A DNA stretch of 64,000 nucleotides from contig JAVTVJ010000223.1 in NCBI GenBank assembly GCA_034509425.1, positions 1-64,000 of the forward strand. Reading direction: 5' to 3'. Numbering within the stretch: position 1 is the first letter of the stretch; each line of letters opens with the position of its first letter. Position numbers and translations under genes: made by a program. This document shows positions 13,301 to 28,065 of this stretch, one piece after another. The notes below the pieces were generated by a model. That model did not search any database. It was not told where the DNA came from and saw only the letters and a list, made by a program, of their open reading frames with translations. The DNA comes from Eopsaltria australis. Taxonomy: Eukaryota; Chordata; Aves; Passeriformes; Petroicidae.

Positions 13301-16300
13301 TTTTTTGTGTGTCACAAGTGCTGGTTTTTAACAGAATAATTTTTATGAATAATGTGCTACAGCCTGGTCAGGATGGCCCCACTGCAGGTGAGAAAATGCC
13401 CCACAAATCCCTCAAAGGAGAGCACCAAAATTTGGGGATGTGGGGTTTGGTTCATCCTGAGGTCCTTGGCTGCTTCTTTTTTGTGTGTCACAAGTGCTGG
13501 TTTTATGCAGAATAAATTTTATGAATAATGTGCTACAGCCTGGTCAGGATGACCCCAGTGCAGGTGAGAAACTGCCCCAAAAATCCCCTAAATGAAGGTT
13601 TTGGAGAACACCAAAATTTGGGGATGTCGGGTTTGGTTCACCCTGAGGTTCTTGGCTGTTTCTCTTTTGTGTGCTGGTTTTTAGCAGGATATTCCCCAAA
13701 AATCCCCCAAAAGGAGATCACTGAGATTTGGGGCTGTGGAGTTTGGTTCATTCTGAGATTCTTTTTTGTGTGTCACAAGTGCTGGTTTTATGCAGAATAA
13801 TTTTTATGAATAATGTGCTACAGCCTGGTCAGGATCCCCCAGGATGACCCCATTGCAGGTGAGAAACTGCCCCAAAAATCCCTCAAATGAAGGTTTTGGA
13901 GAACACCAAAATTTGGGAATGTGGGGTTTGGTCCATCCTGAGACCCCACTGCAGGTGAGAAACTGCCCAAAAATCCCTCAAAGGAGAACACCAAAATTTG
14001 GGAATGTGGGGTTTGGTTCACCCTGAGGTTCTTGGCTGTTTCTCTTTTGTGTGCTGGTTTTTAACAGAATAATTTTTATGAATAATTAGTGGTTATTAGA
14101 TGATTACAAATAGGATTTTAAAGAGGATTGCAGAACATGCAGCTAATGGAAATTTGGATTTATTGCCTGGAATCAATGAAAGGAATAAAAAAAAAAAACC
14201 CATGAATGTTTGGTAGTGTTGAAGAACAGAACCCGTACAAGGAAAATGCAGATAAAATAAAAATATTCCTAATTTGTGGTTTTCTTTAATGGACTAATTA
14301 GATTTTTATCTTTTTAGAGAATCAGAACCAACTACAAAATACAGGAATGAGATTTTCATGGGCATGAAAATTTTCTTACTCTCATTTTTAACAGTTATTT
14401 AATGTGATTTATCAGTGGAGAGGATTTTGAAGTTATTTTAATATCAGTGGGGTGGATTTTTTAGTATTTTAATGCCAGGGAAGATCAGACCTAATCTGAA
14501 TTTGCTGAGCTGTGAGTTGGGATCATCTTCCATTTATCAGAAATCCTTGTGGAATTTTTTCTGGTTTTATTTAATGGACTAATTACATTTTTCTCTCTTT
14601 AGAGAATCAGAACCAACTACAAAATACAGGAATGAGATTTTCATGGGCATGAAAATTCTCCTACTCTCATTTTTTGCAGTTATTTAATGTGACTTAGCAG
14701 TGGATTTTTTTTTAGTTATTTTAATAGTAGGGAGGGTTAGAATTAATCTGAATTTGCTGAACTGTGGGCTTGGATCATATTCCATTTATCAGAAATCCTT
14801 GTGGAATTTCTCCTGGTTTTATTTAATGGACTGATGAAAAAATGTCTCTTTTTAGAGAATCAGAAACAACTACAAAATACAGGAATGAGATTTTCATGGG
14901 CATGAAACTTCCCTTGTCTTACTCTCATTTTTAACAGTTATTTAATGTGATTTATCAATGGAGTGGATTTTGAAATTATTTTATTATCAGTGGGGTGGAT
15001 TTTTTAGTTATTTTAATATCAGTGGGGTGGATTTTTTAGTTATTTTAATGCCAGGGAAATCAGAATTAATCTGAATTTGCTGAGCTGTGAGTTGGGATCA
15101 TCTTCCATTTCTCAGAAATCCTTGTGGAATTTTTTCTGGTTTTATTTAATGGACTAATTACATTTTTCTCTCTTTAGAGAATCAGAACCAACTACAAAAT
15201 ACAAGATTGAGATTTTCATGGGCATGAAAATTCTCCTACTCTCATTTTTTGCAGTTATTTAATGTGACTTAGCAGTGGATTTTTTTTTTAGTTATTTTAA
15301 TACCAGGGAGGGTTGGAATTAATCTGAATTTGCTGAGCTGTGAGTTGGGATCATCTTCCATGTGTCAGAAATCCCTGTGGAATTCCTCCTGGTGCTGCAT
15401 TCATTCCATGACAGCGACTCCTGAGCTCCTCTTACGCTTTTTATTTTAAAATCAAAGCGAAAAATGCTCTTAAAATTCCCTACCCCGGCAATATTTGCGT
15501 TTGTGGGGTGAAGCTGCTAGAACTTGCCGTCTGTTTTTTGGGAAGAGCAGAGGAATTCCCCAGAGCCTCCAGGATTTGTGTGTGTCTCTTGCAGTGTCCT
15601 GCAGCTTCAGCTGCACCATGAAGTTCACGGTGCGGGACTGCGAGCCCAGCACGGGGCTGCCCGAGGACGAGGGCTACGAGGATGAGTACGTGGTGAGTCT
15701 GCCTCTGCTCCCCTCTCCCTCATTCATTTGGGATAATTGCCTCCAGTTTCCTCTCAAACCACCATCAATCCATGGGCCTGAAACACCCAAATGCTGTCAA
15801 ACGGGCGTTTTTGTGGTTTTTATATCCATGCCCCAAACCCCGCTTCTGGCAAGGGTTTTGTGCTTTGTGGAATGGAATTTGTGGGGATGGAGAGGAGGGA
15901 AGGAAGAAATGATTCCACTGGCCCAGTCTTTCCACCTGAAGTGTCTGAGTTGTTGTTGATTGTGTGGCCAATGATGGGGATTCGGATCAGATCCCAGGAA
16001 ATATTGGGGGAGGTAAAGGCTCCTTCTGGAGCTGCTGGGAGAGCTGGGAATGTTCCCCTGGAGAAGGGAGGGATCCAGGGAGAGCTTCCAGAACATTCCA
16101 GGAGAGCCACAGAGGGACTGGGGACAAGGCCTGGAGGGACAGGACACAGGGAATGGCTTCCCACTGCCAGAGGGCAGGGATGGATGGGATATTGGGAAGG
16201 AATTCCTGGCTGGGCTGGAATTCCCAGATTTGCTGTGGCTGCCCCTGGATCCCTGGAATGTCCAAGGAAAGGTTGGAGCACCCTGAGATTGGATCAAGAT

Positions 16301-18848
16301 GGGATTTAAGGTCCCTTCTCACCCAAACCATTCCAGGATTCTGGGATTTGGGACACTCAGGATCCATCCCGAGGGATTTTTATGGAAGTTGGGGATGGAA
16401 AAGGGAAGGGAGACCCTTCCTGGAGCCCCAAGATTCCCAGGGAAGCCCCAGATCCCAAAATTCCTTCCCAGAGAGGAGCTGGGGCGGAGATGGATCCAAT
16501 CCCAGGCTGGGAGAGCTGGGAATGGAGGGAATTCCCTGGGAAAGGGGAGAGTGGGGTGGGATTTGGGAAGGAATTCCTGGCTGGGCTGGAACTCCCAGAG
16601 AATCCCTGGATCCCTGGGAGTATCCAAGGAAAGTTTGGAGCATGGGGATGGTGGAAGGGATTGGAACTGGATTTTCATAAAGACCCTTCCAACCCAAAGC
16701 ACCCTGGAATTCCAGGGATTCTGAGGAAGCAAAAGAGCTTTGACCCATCAAGTGTTGGCCTCATTTTCTGCTCTCCTTTACTCCCACAGAAGTTTTGTGT
16801 AAATATTTTTAAAGTTGACAGATGACCACCATAAATATCATTTTCCCTTTTTTTAGAAGCTATTTATTATAGGGTTCTCCTGGAGTGAAATGCAGGCAGA
16901 GTTGAAATGCAGGCAGAGTTGAAATCCAGGCAAAATTGAAATCCAGGCATTTTCTTGACCAAATGCTGCTTTTCCCCTTTCCAAGGTGAGGATCATTTCC
17001 ATAACTGACCTGAAATTTTCCTTTTTTTCCATTTTTTTTTTTTTCCCTCCCAGCTGGAAGATTTGGAGGTGACAGTGTCTGATCATCTCCAGAAGGTTCT
17101 AAAGCCCAACTTTGCAGCTGCCTGGGAAGAGGTGGGAGACGACTTTGAGAAGGAAGAAACCTTTGCTCTCAGCTCCATCAAAACCCTGGATGGTGAGAGG
17201 ATCCCTCATTTATTGGGGTTTTCATTAGTGGAATAAATAATTAGCTGGAGTAATTTTCTTTCTCGATCTCTGAATGCAGAAGCTGTCAATAACATCATCA
17301 AGTTCCTGGGCATGCAGCCCTGTGAGAGGTCAGACAAAGTGCCAGAGAACAAAAATTCTCACACCCTCTACTTGGCTGGTGAGTGTTCCTGCTGTTCAAT
17401 TCCAGGTCTCCACATCCCCACGGATTTTTCTCAATGAAGGGAAATTCTTTAGGAGGTCCTGCTGTTATTTTAGGAGGTTTTTTTTTTGCTGTAGAAAGAG
17501 GATTTTTTTTCTCCTCTGGAGAAAGGTGAAGTGGCCCAGTGTGTGTTTTGGAGCCCTGTGGTGTGGATGAGCTCAGGCCAAGCTTTTGGAATGGGGGAGA
17601 ATCTCTGATTTGAGAACTTCCAGAGCTCTCAAACAATTCAATCCCTTCCCTGAGCTGATCTCAGAAGGGTGACCCTGGGACCATCTTGCTCTCAAGTGCC
17701 ACATCCACAGGGCTTTGAAATCCCTGCACGGATGGGGATTCCAAACCTCCCTGGGCAACCCTTGAGGGGAAGGAATTTTCCCTAAATTCCACCCTGAGCC
17801 ATTCCCTGAGTCCTGTCCCTGTTCCCTGGGAGCAGAGCCCGACCCCCCCTGAGCCCCCTCCTGTCAGGGACTGGGCAGAGCCACAAGGTCCCCCCTGAGC
17901 CTCCTCTGCTCCAGGCTGAGCCCCTTCCCAGCTCCCTCAGGGATTCTCCAGCCTCTTCCCAGCTCCCTCAGGAATTCTCCAGCCCCTTCCCAGCTCCCTC
18001 AGGGATTCTCCAGCCCCTTCCCAGCTCCCTCAGGAATTCTCCAGTCCCTTCCCAGCTCCCTCAGGGATTCTCCAGCCCCTTCCCCAGCTCCCTTCCCTTC
18101 CCTGTTCACGCTCCCGCCCCTCAGGGTCTCTCCTGTCGTGAGGGGGAAATCAAAAACTGGGAGAAAAAATGAGGGAAAAATCAAGTGAGGGAAGTTTGTG
18201 GAGGGCTTTAGTGAAGAGCTTTCCCTTCTGGATCCTCCTTTTCTCCAGACTGAGCCCCTTCCCAGCTCCCTCAGGAATTCTCCAGCCCCTTCCCATCTCC
18301 CTCAGGAATTCTCCAGTCCCTTCCCAGCTCCCTCAGGAGTTCTCCAGCCCCTTCCCAGCTCCCTCAGGAATTCTCCAGCCCCTTCCCATCTCCCTCAGGA
18401 ATTCTCCAGTCCCTTCCCAGCTCCCTCAGGAGTTCTCCAGCCCCTTCCCAGCTCCATTCCCATCCTGGATTCCTGCAGCCCCTCCAGGTCTCTCCTGTTG
18501 GGAGCTGTCCCCAGGATTCCAGGGTGACAATCCCACACCGGGGCTGCCACATCCCAGGTGCCACCAGCCCACTGCCCACCTTGGGGATGTCACCAACACC
18601 CCCAGGGCCCTTTCCCAGCTTCCCAACCTGGATCATTCCATGAGGTTTTGACCTGAAGATGAAACCTTGGATGCCTGAGCCTCTCCAGAGTGAGCTGTCC
18701 CTGTTGCTGTGTCCCAGGTGTGTACAGAGGTGGCTGTGACGTGCTGCTCAGGTCCAGGCTGGCTCTTGGGGACGGTGTGACCATGCAGGTGACAGTGAGG
18801 AGCAAGGACGAGACGTCGGTCGATGTCATCCTGGCTTCCGTGGGCTGA
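4316..18848 (+). CDS. COPG2: Coatomer subunit gamma-2, C-terminal 495 residues (12 exons)
   Basis: Gamma subunit of the COPI coat, acting in Golgi-to-ER and intra-Golgi vesicle transport. Exons: 4316-4411, 5052-5295, 7084-7159, 9451-9554, 9997-10122, 10705-10767, 11120-11259, 11417-11588, 15595-15692, 17054-17192, 17280-17378, 18718-18848. All have AG/GT borders, phases agree, and the joined frame ends in ILASVG then TGA. The window holds the last 495 codons; vertebrate gamma-COP is about 871 aa, so the first ~376 residues lie upstream. The first exons are adaptin-like alpha-solenoid ([23 protein letters not shown]). The linker contains [10 protein letters not shown]. The appendage begins near GPLFKSSEP and includes [11 protein letters not shown] and DEGYEDEYV. 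Paralog-diagnostic stretches ([33 protein letters not shown]) match COPG2 rather than COPG1. Exon 11417-11588 is followed by an array copying its own 3' end (see findings). The gene converges on MEST. Confidence 0.97.
4755..4915. repeat. ~28-30 bp minisatellite, about six units
   Basis: Units of the type GAGGATGCTCAGGGATTGGA in the COPG2 intron between exons 4316-4411 and 5052-5295. Confidence 0.8.
5437..5545. repeat. Two-copy ~58-61 bp tandem duplication
   Basis: AAAGGCCTTCAAGGAAAGAT and flanks are repeated once in the COPG2 intron. Confidence 0.8.
6425..6775. repeat. ~40 bp minisatellite, eight to nine units
   Basis: The unit contains TTTCCTGATGTCCTGGGGTT followed by CCCTTCACTGAATTTTTGG. 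It lies in a COPG2 intron; one unit is truncated near 6675-6690. Confidence 0.9.
7360..8915. repeat. 24-29 bp minisatellite with CCAAT-like palindrome, ~60 units
   Basis: The array is built from ATTGATTGGCAATCACAGAG and variants with GATGATTGACAATCACAGCA. The core TGATTG-G-CAATCA is a 6+1+6 palindrome and contains ATTGG. A higher-order repeat of 270 bp is evident: 8201-8470 recurs almost unchanged at 8471-8740. All frames stay open over long stretches, which explains spurious ORFs here. It lies in the COPG2 intron between exons 7084-7159 and 9451-9554. Confidence 0.95.
8907..9170 (-). mobile_element. CR1 LINE 3' fragment
   Basis: Antisense CR1 3' end (GGTTTGGGTTGGAAGGACCT, later TTCCTTCCCAATACCCAACC) directly abuts the minisatellite. 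Confidence 0.75.
10505..10645. repeat. GGAAT/GGAAGG simple repeat
   Basis: Interrupted (GGAAT)n with GGAAGG variants in the COPG2 intron before exon 10705-10767. Confidence 0.9.
10780..10985 (+). mobile_element. CR1 LINE 3' fragment
   Basis: Sense-orientation CR1 tail: GACAGGACACGGGGAATGGC, GGAAGGAATTCCTGGCTGGG and CAGCTGTGGCTGCCCCTGGA in order. Confidence 0.8.
11589..14080 (+). repeat. Array copying COPG2 exon tail plus 5' splice site
   Basis: A complex array of ~100-400 bp subunits in the intron following exon 11417-11588. Exon-tail copies with AG|GTGAG occupy 11865-11899, 12032-12076, 12449-12482, 12855-12889, 13032-13065, 13354-13387, 13530-13563 and 13815-13858. Shorter ones (ACCCCACTGCAG|GTGAG) end at 12172, 12579 and 13954. 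Most copies carry a 10-nt deletion relative to the real exon; the 13815-13858 copy keeps the full length. Units also contain GCTGGTTTTTAGCAG, which looks like a 3' splice site. Confidence 0.95.
14085..15400. repeat. Four tandem copies of a ~250-320 bp unit
   Basis: AGAGAATCAGAACCAACTAC recurs near 14317, 14601, 14855 (slightly changed) and 15176, each followed by TTTTCATGGGCATGAAA. Together with the array to its left it fills the whole COPG2 intron between 11588 and 15595. Confidence 0.9.
16015..16345 (+). mobile_element. CR1 LINE 3' fragment
   Basis: Sense CR1 tail from the CTGGGAGAGCTGGGAATGTT region to CACCCAAACCATTCCAGGATTC. Confidence 0.85.
16490..16735 (+). mobile_element. CR1 LINE 3' fragment
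   Basis: A second sense CR1 tail immediately downstream (GGGAAGGAATTCCTGGCTGG, then CTTCCAACCCAAAGCACCCT). Confidence 0.75.
17640..18500 (-). mobile_element. CR1 LINE 3' fragments with internal minisatellite
   Basis: Antisense CR1 sequence (AACCTCCCTGGGCAACCCTT, GCCATTCCCTGAGTCCTGTC) in which a ~31 bp segment (CAGCTCCCTCAGGAATTCTC plus CAGCCCCTTCC) has expanded in two blocks, 17925-18090 and 18255-18450. The blocks are separated by non-repeat DNA. Confidence 0.8.
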
Positions 18849-19126
18849 ATTCCTGCAGAATTCCTTGGAATTCCCCAATTTTTCCCCCCCTTTCTGCATG
18901 TGTAGGTTTTTATTCCTGGATTTTTTTGGGCAATCTTTTTGTACGATGTTTTCCATTAGTGGCTGAGCCATTCCCGTGTCCCCTCGTTGTCACTTCCACG
19001 TCCCCACCTAACTTATCTCAACCAGGGGAGGATTGAAAGGTGCAGGGGTGGGGGATGAGGCTGAGAAAATGCAATCAGAGTTTTTGTTTTGTTTTGGTTT
19101 GTTTTTTTTTTTGTCCAAAATTGCTT

Positions 19127-19265
19127 TTTATTAACAGAAAAATAAACACTGGTTCAAGTGGTGGAATTGCTGTTAATAAAATAGAGATTTGTTTTTTTTG
19201 TTTTGTTTTGTTCCTGTTCTGTCTGCTTCAGTACAGAAAAAAATAGCCCACAAGGGCTGTTTATT
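19127..19265 (-). terminator. MEST: MEST polyadenylation signals
   Basis: On the minus strand AATAAA is present at 19265-19260 and 19132-19127, about 865 and 1000 nt after the MEST stop. Use of the distal one would make the MEST and COPG2 transcripts overlap tail to tail. Confidence 0.55.
19141..19180 (+). terminator. COPG2: COPG2 polyadenylation signals
   Basis: AATAAA occurs at 19141-19146 and again at 19175-19180, about 295-330 nt after the COPG2 stop codon. Which one is used cannot be told from sequence. Either way the COPG2 3' UTR reaches the MEST 3' end. Confidence 0.65.
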
Positions 19266-19394
19266 GATCAAAAACCCCTGATTCCTAAAGGGTGCTATTA
19301 AATTCCCAACATAAACAATTAAAAACCACCCCAAACCTCCAAATTTGCCATGTTTTTGTGACTGTCTCTTCTTCCACACAGAAAAATCAATGTA

Positions 19395-19422
19395 CAGAGA
19401 GAGAAAGAGAGAGAGAGAGATT
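19395..19422. repeat. (GA)n microsatellite
   Basis: A short GA dinucleotide run in the MEST 3' UTR region. Confidence 0.9.
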
Positions 19423-19604
19423 AAACTGCAGCTCTTGAGGCAGATTGAATTCTCTGAGCTTTATGTCAGGTAACAACCAAACCTCAGGGCAGCCTTTTCC
19501 TGGGTTTAAACTGGGAGAAATCCCTTCTGGAAAACTGGGGAGGGAAGGGGAGGGAGGGATTTTGTGAGGGAATTTCTGCCTCTTCCTGCTGATGAAGTGG
19601 TTCT

Positions 19605-20035
19605 TTAATTCCCAAATCAGGGTGAGGAAAGGAAGGAAAAAAACTCTGATTTAAAGTTAATTTAAACCCTGATTCTTTCTTTAATTCCCAAGTCAGGGGG
19701 AGGAAGGAAAGGAAGGAATGAAGAAACTCTAATTTAATGTTAATTTAAACCCCATCCTCTCTAAATACAAGAAGGTGAGTGCTGGAAGAGCTGCCAGCAT
19801 CCTGCTTTTCCTTCTTTTCCCCCTTCTCCAAGGATTTCCCTCAGTTTGGCAGCCCAGGGTGAGGATGAGGAGAAGGAATAAACTCTTGATTTAATGTTAA
19901 TTTAAACCCCATCCTCTCCAAATACAAGGAGGTGAGTGCAGAGCTGGAGGAGCTGCCAGCATCCTGCTTTTCCCCCTCATTTTCCCACTTCTCCAAGGAT
20001 TTCCCTCAGTTTGGCAGCCCAGGGTGAGGCTGTGA
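19605..20035. repeat. Tandem duplication in the MEST 3' UTR
   Basis: Two ~170 bp copies (CCCATCCTCTCTAAATACAA to GTTTGGCAGCCCAGGGTGAGG) and a shorter related unit before them. Together they occupy about half of the expected MEST 3' UTR. Confidence 0.85.
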
Positions 20036-20128
20036 GCACGATGTTGCATCCTGGATGTAAAATCAATGTTTTCTCCTGCCCCCAAAGGCTGGCTCGTTAG
20101 CAGAGGGGGAGAATTGAGCTGCAGCAGC

Positions 20129-26737
<6,609 letters not shown>

Positions 26738-26759
26738 CCTGCGGGACACGGCTGGGATT

Positions 26760-27190
26760 CACTCGGGAACCTCTGGGGTCCCCTAAAGTCCCCCAGGAAC
26801 CACCTCTGTGTCCCCAAAACTGCCCTGTCCCTATAATCCCCTCCATGTCCCCAAAATTCCCCTGTCCCCATAATCCCCTCCATGTCCCCAAAACTGCCCT
26901 GTTCCCATAACCACCTCTGTGTCCCCAAAACTGCCCTGTCCCTTTAATCCCCTCCGTGTCCCCAAAATTCCCCCATTCCCGTAATCCCCTTCCATGTCCC
27001 CAAAATTCCCCCATTCCCATAATCCCCTTCCATGTCCCCAAAATTCCCTCATTCCCATAATCCCCTCCATGTCCCCAAAGCTGCCCTGTTCCCATAACCA
27101 CCTCTGTGTCCCCAAAATTCCCCTGTCCCCGTAATCCCCTCCATGTCCCCAAAACTGCCCTGTTCCCGTAATCCTCTTCCATGTCCCAAA
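26760..27190. repeat. ~38-40 bp minisatellite in MEST intron 1, about ten units
   Basis: Unit: ATAATCCCCTCCATGTCCCC then AAAATTCCCCTGTCCC, with variation between AAAACTGCCC and AAAATTCCCC. It lies between MEST exon 2 and the CpG island. Confidence 0.9.
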
Positions 27191-27234
27191 AATTTCCCCA
27201 TCTCCATAACCTGCACATCCCCAGGGTGGCAGGT

Positions 27235-27590
27235 CCAGCAAAGGTTTGGGGTCTGGGAGCAGACATGGGTCTCTTTTGGGGTCTGAGGGGGAACAAGAGT
27301 CCTCTTTGGGGTTCAAGGAGGGAATGTGGCTCCATTTGGGGTTTGAGGGTGAGCGTGGGTCCTGTTTGGGGTTTGAGGGGGGAATGTGGGTCCACGCTGC
27401 CCCCCCAGAGGGGGGACATGGGGTCTTTGGGGTGCTGAGTGGGGACCTATGGATCCATAGGGGATCTGAAGGGGGGTTATGGACTCATGGGGTCATTGGG
27501 GGGGCTATGGGGTCATTGGGGGGTCATGGGATCATTGAGGGGGTCATTGAGGGCCCATGTGGTCACTGGGGGGATCATTGGGGTCTGAGG
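27235..27590. repeat. G-rich degenerate repeats at the CpG-island edge
   Basis: About five ~38 bp units (TTTGGGGTTTGAGGG type) followed by GGGGTCATTGGGG units, in MEST intron 1. Confidence 0.8.
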
Positions 27591-27790
27591 GGCTGTGACC
27601 CCACCGTGGTTCGGGGAGTCGATGGCAGTCAAGGGAAGGGGACACACCCACCAAGGCCCCGCCCCGTGCCACACCCACCCCCAGCCACGCCCACCCGAGC
27701 CCCCCGCTCCCCTCAGGCCCCGCCCCCTCCCCGCGCGCGCTCCCGGCGGGGGGCGGGGCGTGGCCGCGGCCGCGCGCGCTCCCCGCTCAC

Positions 27791-27860
27791 CTGCGCTCAG
27801 GTGCGGCCGCGGGCGCGCGCCGCCATCGCGCTGTCCCGGCGGGGCGGGGCCTCCTCCGTG
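27791..27860 (-). other. MEST: MEST exon 1, probably non-coding (5' UTR)
   Basis: Minus-strand reading gives GCGCAG|GTGAG with the donor at 27790-27789, inside the CpG island. This matches the conserved position of MEST exon 1, which joins as AG|G ATG to exon 2 at 26738. The upstream edge is a guess. An ATG inside this exon (minus strand, near 27824) runs into a TGA before the splice site and is out of frame with exon 2, so at most it is a short upstream ORF. A YY1-like core ATGGCGGC overlaps it. Confidence 0.55.
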
Positions 27861-27911
27861 CGCACGCGCGGCTCCCGCCTCCCGCCCCTTCCCGCCCGCC
27901 GCGTCCCTCCC

Positions 27912-27924
27912 GTTGCCGGGCGAC
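27912..27924 (+). promoter_or_regulatory. RFX X-box-like site upstream of CEP41
   Basis: GTTGCCGGGCGAC fits the degenerate X-box pattern RYYNYY-N1-RRNRAC at every position. It lies about 140 bp upstream of the CEP41 ATG, within the usual range for RFX-controlled ciliary genes. The match is to a loose pattern in GC-rich DNA, so chance is possible. Confidence 0.5.
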
Positions 27925-27952
27925 GCGCGCGCTCCCCGCGGCGCGGGCGCTG

Positions 27953-27981
27953 ATTGGCCGCGGGCGCTGCGGGCGGCCAAT
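27953..27981. promoter_or_regulatory. Paired CCAAT boxes in opposite orientation
   Basis: ATTGG at 27953-27957 and CCAAT at 27977-27981 are 24 bp apart (start to start) and sit in arms GATTGGCCGC and GCGGCCAAT. NF-Y sites in this arrangement are common in bidirectional CpG-island promoters. Confidence 0.6.
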
Positions 27982-28065
27982 GGCGGCGGGCGTAGTTGCG
28001 GGGTGGGCGGCAGGCGGGAGCGCGGCCGCCCGTGAGGGGACGGGCGCAGCGGGCGAGCGGCGGCG

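Noticed and set aside
11864..14026. Many 60-126 aa plus-strand ORFs such as those with [14 protein letters not shown]
   Set aside because: Translations of the COPG2 exon-tail array; frame-shifted relative to COPG2 by the 10-nt deletion and with no independent start signals.
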